Below, piece after piece: positions 56,990 through 64,000 of a stretch of 64,000 nt of DNA (its first letter is position 1; each line of letters opens with the position of its first letter). Source of the DNA: Acanthosoma haemorrhoidale (Eukaryota; Arthropoda; Insecta; Hemiptera; Acanthosomatidae); assembly GCA_930367205.1 (NCBI GenBank), contig OV884012.1, positions 34,630,796 through 34,694,795 of the forward strand, read 5' to 3'. The notes beneath the pieces were generated by a model, which had not been told where the DNA came from, searched no databases, and saw only the letters and a list, made by a program, of their open reading frames with translations. Position numbers and translations under genes: made by a program.

Positions 56990-59770
56990 AAGTGGTTCCC
57001 CGCTTTTGGAAAACAGACTTCGATCCGAATATAAATCTTTTTTAATATGTATATAAAGTAGTCGCCGTAAATGCTGTGGCTGCTAAGGTGGCATAATGAC
57101 ACGGTTCACGACTCAAGATTGAATATAAATTTAAATTACTGTATTACTTAAATTAAATAAATTACTTCCTGCAGTATATATAGGCATCAATGATTTGAAG
57201 TTACCTACACTGTGTTTGCTTACAAGCTAGTGAGTTGACAAATAATTATAGGAACAATACTGCATAATTCAAAGAGTCCTAAAACCTGTTATTTTATGAC
57301 GTTATCTCGGAGTTGGTTGATCTATACCATACATTATGAAGCATTTAAAGTACTTCCTTAACTTGTCCTTTGACCGTGATAATCGAACCTTGTTTTATTG
57401 CTTACTATCAATATTTTCTTACTCTGACTCAATCAAAACTTTCTCACATTTAACAAAAACACGTCTGCATTAGCAAAGGTTTCGTTAGAAATGAAATTTG
57501 ACACCTCAATGGTGTCCGAGTGAGTTATGAGTAGGCGTCAGTATGTTCATCGTATGTCATAGACGATCTGCAGGCAATGCTCAAACTAATGAGCAAATGA
57601 AAAGTACAATATTACATAGATAGATAATGGATAGATGCTTAACCTGAAAAATACTAAGTGGACGTACCATTATTATAGTGAGTGAGAAAAATACTGAACT
57701 GTATTCATAACAATTTTGCCGAATCACGTAATTTATGGTTTCGTTGATCTTACCATAATAATCCGCCCTTGCATTATACGTCCAACAAATATTGCATCCT
57801 TTTGAACAGAAAGCCAATGTCTTTTGGTACCATACCCAATGGGACAGGAATTAGTTTTAATTATTAAATAATTTATATATTAATTACCTCACGCTCTTCC
57901 TACATAAAACTGAAGCTGAAAAAAGGCTTTATATGATTTTATTAACTTTTATATTTATAGTCGTCAAATTGTAGTTAAAATGAAACACAAAAACAATTAT
58001 TGTGATTAGGATGCAGCAAACAGATAAAGGATGAATTTATTGGTCTGTAACCCATATATTGTTACTGAACCAATCAAATTTCAGTATTGCGTTGTTTTTC
58101 CATCAATCTCAAAATGGGTGCTGTATTTCAACCGTTTTTGTTTCACTGCTACTCTCTTAATTCCGGGTCAGATCGATGATTTGTTTTTATGCCGATTTTT
58201 TTAATTAGCATCTGCGTTTAGAGCAAGACAAAAAGCACAGCTATTTTAGGAGCACTCGCGCCCAAACTAACTACATTCGGCTCTTGGAACGGCCGACAAT
58301 CACAGTAGCAATACTCACAGAAAGAGAACTTTTCCAAATAATTAATTATTACTTAATTATTAATTACAGAAATATAAATGTAATTGAAACGCTATCAAAC
58401 CATTTTTGATATAAGATAAAATATATAAAGAATCTGAGACCTCCAAATCTTCCTTCAGAATTAGTGTGTCCTCTCCCGAACGAAAAATTGGACCCTCTCA
58501 GAGCAACATAGAATAACTTTTTCGGGGGGCCTCGGTGACTGGGATGGAAAAATAGCTACCAGAAGTTCCCCGGGGTTGTAGTATTTTTTCATACAATAAA
58601 TATATTCTTACAATAAGGTCAAACAAATTTAAAAAAATGTATATTTACGTGCCTAAAGAAAAACACGACCTCCCCTACGTCTCTTATGCGCAAAGAAGTA
58701 GAAACTTTGGCGAGGTAAATTTTTGGTGCTGGCGAAAATCGGGGAAATTTTCAGGTATGGGGAGGAATGTAGCACCAAATGTTTTTTTAATTACTCTTCT
58801 AATGTGCAAATTAAATAAAAATAGTTCCTTTTGTGTCTCCTTGGTGAGTGTCCTTTTCATATTTAATGCCTTGGAGCCTTGAATTTTTAAGACGCGAGTC
58901 CAAAACCTCAGCGAGCTGGAAAATTCAATGCGGTGGCTCATGGGAGGAATCAATTCGATGATTGTGAACTTCTTGAAGCTTTGAACGGTTAAAAAACATT
59001 TCCTCCGACTATCGACCCAAGTCATCATTTACCCTTGAGAGTCGTTAGCGACCCAGGGTAATAATTATCAATCACCTTGATGACTGTTTTATTCCGACAG
59101 ATTAAGATGGCCTAATGGGAACAGTTCTGATTCACAGCCTCCTGTTAATTATGAGCTGTGCTGTCTGTTTTCTATGCTTGATGGTCAATGACCGTTGCGC
59201 ACTTGTCGCGTTACAAAACACTGACCGTTTTCAAATTTTAACACATTGTCGAGGCGAGAGGCTTTACTTTGAAGCAGTTTATTTTATGTTAGCGTTCGTA
59301 AAAATGGTGGTACATTTTATTTGTGGTGTAAAAATGGTCCACAAACACAATAAAGCGAAGTAGGGGCTCGTCTCTCTAACTAGTCGTTCTCAGTCAATTT
59401 TCTGGAAACAATAACAGCCATTTTTACCCAGACGATTCCTGTCATTAAAATCATAGTGCCAATCATAAATGCCATGTAACCATAGACGTAGTATATATAA
59501 ATAGAAAGATATATATAAAATTATCGTTAGGTTTTTTATTTGTTATTTTTCTAAATTAAAATTAAAATGTGTACTTCAATGAAGATTTTATTCATAACCA
59601 AAAGAGTTGATGCAATTTGTTTTTCGTTTTAGACTAGATGTATCCCATATTAGCAAAATACTATTTTTATTATTAAGAAATATTGGGAAAAAAAAATTGT
59701 ACTGTACAAATTTCAAACGAACTTTATAATAAACAACAGCCACATAATTGATGATACCTGTACAAGATAG
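56990..59770. other. Spacer, unrecognised frames
   Basis: Mostly AT-rich. Overlapping frames at 58637-58882 (plus, 81 codons) and 58684-59028 (minus, 114 codons) occupy a GC-richer patch. Neither has recognisable motifs, and antiparallel open frames suggest composition. Frames 57581-57817 (minus) and 59115-59363 (plus) are likewise unassigned. Confidence 0.45.
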
Positions 59771-59776
59771 TAGATG

Positions 59777-60431
59777 TACAGAGGGGTCCAAAAAAATGTA
59801 TCCACTGTTTAAAAGTCCATAGCTTGCAAACTAATTGACGGAGTTATCTCATTTTTGGTAGTGTAATAGTCTGTAGTTCCGCGCCATACAAGCGCTGTAT
59901 TGCCTTGTTTTGTTTTGTCAGATGACAGTCGCCAGATAGTTAGTGTTTTATTGCTAGTTGTACCTTGTTACTCGAGTAAACATGGCTGGCGTAAGGCTTA
60001 CATTTGATGAAAGGAAGTCTGGTTTAAAGTGGTATTTTAAGTACGAAAACAATAATGAGGTTCAACGGCAATGGCGAAATGTGTATCAAACAGAGCCACC
60101 GACACGTTTAACGATTCGTCGCATTCGAGACAAATTTGAAGCCGAAGGCTGTGTTAAAGATGTACACAAACAACGATCTGGACGACCTGTAACAGTAACA
60201 AGTTCATTTAACTCCCATCTTGTGTTACAACAATTCACTCGCTCACCACAGAAGTCTGTTAGACAGTGTGCCCGTGAAACTGGAGTGAGTCGCTCAGGTG
60301 TTCGGCGAATTTTGATATCTTTAAGTTGGACTTTAAGCTACACTTTCACCAAAAATGAGACAACTCCGTCAATTAGTTTTGCAAGTTATGGACTGTTAAC
60401 CAGTGGATACATTTTTTTTGACCCCTCTGTA
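59777..60431 (+). mobile_element. Non-autonomous mariner-type element with ~80-bp TIRs and TA duplication
   Basis: The element spans 59779-60429 (651 bp) between TA dinucleotides at 59777-59778 and 60430-60431. Its ends are long inverted repeats: 59779-59859 (CAGAGGGGTCC...) pairs with 60348-60429, sharing AAAAATGTATCCACTG, GCAAACTAATTGACGGAG-like and TCTCATTTTTGGT blocks with only a few differences. TA target duplication and the encoded domain place it in Tc1/mariner. The catalytic part is missing, so movement would need a transposase from elsewhere. Confidence 0.94.
59982..60337 (+). CDS. Transposase DNA-binding domain only (catalytic domain deleted)
   Basis: An open frame starts at ATG 59982 (preferred over the upstream non-ATG extension because MAGVRLTFDERKSGLKWYFK fits the usual transposase N-terminus). 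Two helix-turn-helix units are visible: residues ~8-55, with PTRLTIRRIRDKFEAEGCVK, and residues ~75-115, with SPQKSVRQCARETGVSRSGV then RRILIS. They are joined by a basic GRP-type linker (KQRSGRPVTV). Such domains bind the terminal repeats. The DDE/D catalytic domain is absent: the frame runs from the second HTH directly into the 3' inverted repeat and stops only outside the element (60471-60473). No stop or frameshift interrupts the ~118 element-derived codons. It could encode a binding-only protein, but the open frame may simply reflect youth. Confidence 0.8.
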
Positions 60432-61120
60432 TTTAGTTTGACATTATATAATTTAAGTCACATTCAAGAATAATACCAACTCATAAATATAACCCGTAAG
60501 TAAATATAAATAACAAACTAATGATTTCATATTTATGAAATAAATTGCCAATGCTGTTTTTATATTTTTTTTTCCATGGCTAAGTCTGGATTTAATTGTC
60601 TAAAAAAAATAATCCTTGGAATGTGAAGATATATTTTGTTTTCAATATCAGCAGCGTATCAAATGAAAGATATCGACGTGCGGGTTAATATCATTTGTTA
60701 CTAGTATTATTTTGTTTGTCATTGGTATTACAATACCTCTTTAATGGAAAATAATTACAAAAGTCAATAAAACTGTCATCGAATTGGTATCATATTCTGC
60801 GTGATACCTATAAACCTATAAAGGAAAACAAAATAATAAAAAATAATGAAGGGTCTTTAATTAATCAATTACTTGGTAATTGTAAAGTCATACATAGTGG
60901 GATATCAAATTTGAGTGTAGTCGGGTATTTGGCATCCTGATTAAAAATATGTGTTGAGACTCGTTTCCTATGATTATACAAAGTCAATAAAATTATTTTC
61001 GCAGCAGTATTGAAACCTTTACATGTAACCTATACTCACACCGAAATATATGTTTCCGTCCAAAGCTATGTAAGCTCCAATGTTTCAAGAAATAATTGTA
61101 TCCCCCCCCCCCCCCGTCAT
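60432..61120. other. AT-rich spacer with a poly-C run
   Basis: AT-rich and featureless except for C14 at 61102-61115. Confidence 0.6.
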
Positions 61121-61124
61121 AGCA

Positions 61125-61500
61125 ATTATATGGCTATTATAGAGTCCGTGGTCACGTGTTAAGCTACTTCCGCCGCTGAGCTGCGCCGTAACCTCCCTTA
61201 CAAACGAGCGCGCCCACACAGCGCACGAATCCAGGAATTACCACATCAATGCGACTCCAGTCGTTACCACCTCCGAGGACTCATTATCATACCGAAATAC
61301 TCCGTCCTCTCCTCGGCGGGACTCGAACACAATATCTGTTGGCTGCTCACCATCTGGATAATGAGCTGGGAGGCCATTAGCTCGTGACTCATCACTCCTT
61401 CGGGTGTCACCTGGCCAGGATTGATTTCAGCCAAGGGATTATCTCCGACAAACCACTCTCCCGGTGAGGTCTCACGTCTGATATGACGACGTCAGGCGTC
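61125..61500 (-). repeat. GC-rich block containing a tRNA-like SINE candidate
   Basis: On the minus strand TGTTCGAGTCCCGCCGAGGA carries a near-perfect B-box (GTTCGAGTCC, at about 61328-61318). It is preceded by CTAATGGCCTCCCAGCTCAT about 45 nt upstream, where an A-box would lie, and followed by a GC-rich body. Conventional tRNA stems are not complete. It is probably a tRNA-derived SINE, though 61130-61250 may be unrelated GC-rich DNA. Confidence 0.42.
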
Positions 61501-61910
61501 GTCTGTGTTGTGAATTAAACAAAGGTAGGCGGGATACATTAGACAAATTGACAGGTTGAGTCTCAGCGATTAATCAAGGCGTTCATTGTTTCCTCTTCAG
61601 GTTCGCCGTGGAAAATTGAAACGGCAAAGCTTCAACAACATTTCTAATTAGTCGATCCAACTGTGAGCATTTGATTTTATATGCTATCATTTAGCTATGT
61701 CAATATTGAACTGAATTACACACTTGAAATTAATATTAAAGAAAAGATCCACACAAAACGTCTAGTAATTCTATGGAGACGTGGTACGGATATTAACTGA
61801 GAGCTTCTTAAACGGTTATTTGAAACAAACAACTCCGATTTTTATATCAAAAAATATGTCATTTTATTCGCCATACAATCATGGTCACTGGTGTACCCTT
61901 TTCAAAAAAG

Positions 61911-62745
61911 ATTATTGTTGTGGCCACCTCTTAATTAAGAATAATTAAAAGTTCCTCTCTTCTCGGGTCATATTATACCTATCTATGTTCCCATATTTGT
62001 TGTTAATAAAGGTTATGACGTCAGTGAGAGTGGGGGAAGGAGGTAGTGGGGTAAACAGCCGCAGGTAGGGAGCCATCCCCACCACGGCTGTGCGCCCTAT
62101 ATAACAATTGGCATTAGACCGAATAAGCATAACGAACAGGACCGTCACTTAGAACACTACTCTCTCTCTGCACTGGCGCTTACTGCTCTACTGAAACCAT
62201 GGTCTTCTCATTCAACTACCTCTGCATCTCTCTCCTAACCTCGCTATGTTCCTTCCTAGTGGGAATCTCTGCCTTCGTCTCGCTAAAACTAGCACCTTCT
62301 TGGGAGAGACCTCTCCCTCGCGGACGACGGTTCCCTTGGCCCTACAAATTTTACCTAGTGAGACGTCTCCCACGGCAATCCAGTCTGCTTCTCTCCGGTT
62401 CACACTCGCCTTTGGGATCCGGACTTTTCGCCTACCCTTAGATACCGAGTGTGAATTCGTGGTCATTCCAAGACCACGCAAACTACCTACAAACCTACCC
62501 TGTACCTCTTCTCCTGAACATAGTGCTTGTCGGGGCACACACCTTCTAAGATCTTATGAAGTCAATCAAAACGAATTAGGCTTCCCGCCGACTAGGCCGG
62601 CAGCCAGGTTGAAAGACCACAGGTCCGCCCGCTTTATCTCTTTCTGGGCGCTCGCCGGACGGCGGCTAGAATTGTAGTGACCCTAGCCAGCGGTGGGCGT
62701 CTCCGCCCCACATTGGGGACTCCCAAATCCGAGCCCGACGATTAT
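61911..62745 (+). mobile_element. Solo LTR (copy 2), complete, TSD ATTAT
   Basis: This is the fullest copy: 61916-62740 (825 bp), starting TGTTGTGGCCACCTCTTAAT and ending GAGCCCGACG, flanked by perfect 5-bp repeats ATTAT at 61911-61915 and 62741-62745. A TATATAA box lies at 62098-62104, followed by CTCTCTCTGCACTGGCGCTT (also in copy 1), so plus is the likely transcription sense. There is no primer-binding site, gag or pol on either side; it is a solo LTR. Plus frames 62199-62441 and 62246-62677 (143 codons) lie in the GC-richer half. Copy 1 breaks both, so I treat them as non-genic. Superfamily is uncertain; Gypsy or Bel/Pao both give 4-6 bp duplications. Confidence 0.93.
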
Positions 62746-64000
62746 GTTAGTGAGTCTCTCTCAATGAATCATAAACAGTATTAGTTCTGTGATACCGGAA
62801 ACAGATTTGTGATTTTTTGCGGTTAGTCTATTTTGAACAAAACAAATGTTTTATACTTCAATTGGAATGAATAAAAAAAAAATGTGCATTTTCGCCATAA
62901 AGTCTGTCTCTAATATAAATAATAATTGACTATCAAATATTCCTTGGTAAATAATAAAAGAAGCAGTAATATCGAATCTATTTAAGAACATTGTCTTACT
63001 TTCTTACCTGCGCCCTCATGTACCTTGAGTGGTTAGGCTAAGCGGGTCCATATAAACAACACATTATCCCAGGTGGAAACCGAACAACTTATTAATTACA
63101 GCCTATCACTCATCCTTTTATTGGATTCTTTTTTATTAAATACGTTCATTGATTTTTAATAATTTTACCATTTGGCCTTATTTTAGTGTAAAATATTGCT
63201 GGATTGAAAGAAAATTAGGCATTCAAACAGCGGACGAACTCAATTGCTAATAAGACAATAAATCCTCCTTGGATGGTCAATAATAGTGAAATTATTCCAT
63301 TAACAAGTCGGGATTGCGGCTATGATTAGCTGGTGACCTGGCGGCTTGTGGGAATTAGCTTCGGCTGTGCGCAATATGTCAGCCAATAGTGTTATGTGTG
63401 CGTCCGTGTACTGCAAGCGGGATCAATGTTTACTGAGCAGTCGGCCTAGGCTGCCTTGGCATGCATCACTGGCGTAGCGAAGCGGTCTTTAAGGGTTTCT
63501 TTCATATGACTTTTCCCATGTGCCAGCAATGGAGGGAGAAAAATGTTAAAATCGTGATAAAAATTGATTCCACACTCTGCTCCAGCACTGAATGTTTAAA
63601 CCCTATGGTGCTGATTGGATATGAATTTCATGAATTCTAATGACTTTAGAAATTATTATTGAAAGTTTTAAACTGTGTGTATGCTTTTTAAAAACGATTC
63701 GTCCTTACTCATAACGAGGTTTTGTGAAAAATATATCAATTATTCTCAAAGATCGCCGGCGTAGTTTGCATGCAACTTTTTCAGAATATATAAAATACTA
63801 TTATTACAACTGATAACTTCATGTTGACCATTCTACTATTTTCCTGCTATGCTGACCAATATTATTGGATCTGAACCCTTAAAAGTTTTAGAATCTGGTT
63901 TCTACTAAGTCGGTCGAAGCTTACTAGCACTTTATTTCTTCAAACGCCGAGATAAAACCTTAAGAGTGCATCTTTCCGGTAAAATACGGCATCTTCTAAT
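62746..64000. other. Spacer with a GC-richer island at 63290-63510
   Basis: No gene is recognised. 63290-63510 is non-repetitive and GC-richer, containing TATGATTAGCTGG, TTGTGGGAATTAGCTTCGG and ATCAATGTTTACTG (a forkhead-like TGTTTAC). It is a candidate regulatory island. The remainder is AT-rich. Confidence 0.4.

Noticed and set aside
58637..59028. Overlapping antiparallel 81- and 114-codon frames
   Set aside because: Open on both strands over the same patch with no recognisable domain; not enough to call a gene.
62246..62677. 143-codon frame as a possible gene
   Set aside because: Lies wholly inside the LTR; the equivalent in the 6-kb copy is shifted and interrupted, and a third, antisense frame is also open, indicating GC-rich composition.

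Overview
The window reads as an intergenic or large-intron stretch of an arthropod genome, most likely an insect. It is AT-rich and has no long open reading frames, no operons and no ribosome-binding-site logic. Most recognisable sequence is the debris of eukaryotic transposons: Jockey-type and other non-LTR retrotransposons with poly-A tails and target-site duplications, solo LTRs with 5-bp duplications, mariner-type DNA transposons with TA duplications, a TTA-flanked foldback MITE, and (AT)n microsatellites. I find no complete host gene. Species cannot be named from this sequence.

Layout. 1-16 kb: AT-rich spacer holding a decayed Jockey-like LINE (family 1, near 3.7-4.3 kb), a 727-bp solo LTR (6.1-6.8 kb), a family-1 3' tail (11.7 kb) and a 5'-truncated LINE of a second family (13.97-14.64 kb) with an 11-bp duplication. 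16-24 kb: a long (AT)n array, the best-preserved family-1 LINE fragment (16.8-17.8 kb, RT motifs visible), two head-to-head family-2 tails, a 2-kb inverted repeat (19.5-21.6 kb), a small direct-repeat-flanked insert (22.2 kb) and a second solo LTR (22.8-23.3 kb). 24-28 kb: a G-rich tract, then the most gene-like part, two groups of minus-strand reading frames (26.04-26.58 and 27.48-27.81 kb) separated by an internally deleted mariner with 41 residues between its last two catalytic aspartates. 28-40 kb: spacer with SINE-like fragments, a Harbinger-like MITE (33.35 kb), two family-2 insertions, one with a 48-nt poly-A tail, and tails of two further LINE groups. 40-50 kb: three more family-1 copies and another LINE terminus. 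50-60 kb: spacer with several GC-richer non-repetitive islands, one possible very short first coding exon (54.31 kb), a local duplication (55.5/56.2 kb) and a second mariner derivative (59.78-60.43 kb) reduced to its DNA-binding domain. 61-64 kb: a tRNA-like SINE remnant, a third solo LTR (825 bp) and a GC-richer island.

Nothing here works together as a pathway. The parts of greatest biological interest are the unrecognised reading frames around the mariner at 26-28 kb, which may be a broken gene or an old viral insertion; the possible 47-nt exon at 54.3 kb; the 2-kb inverted repeat, whose transcript would fold into a long hairpin; and the GC-richer islands, which could be cis-regulatory DNA of a neighbouring developmental gene. 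Evidence for that last idea is compositional only.
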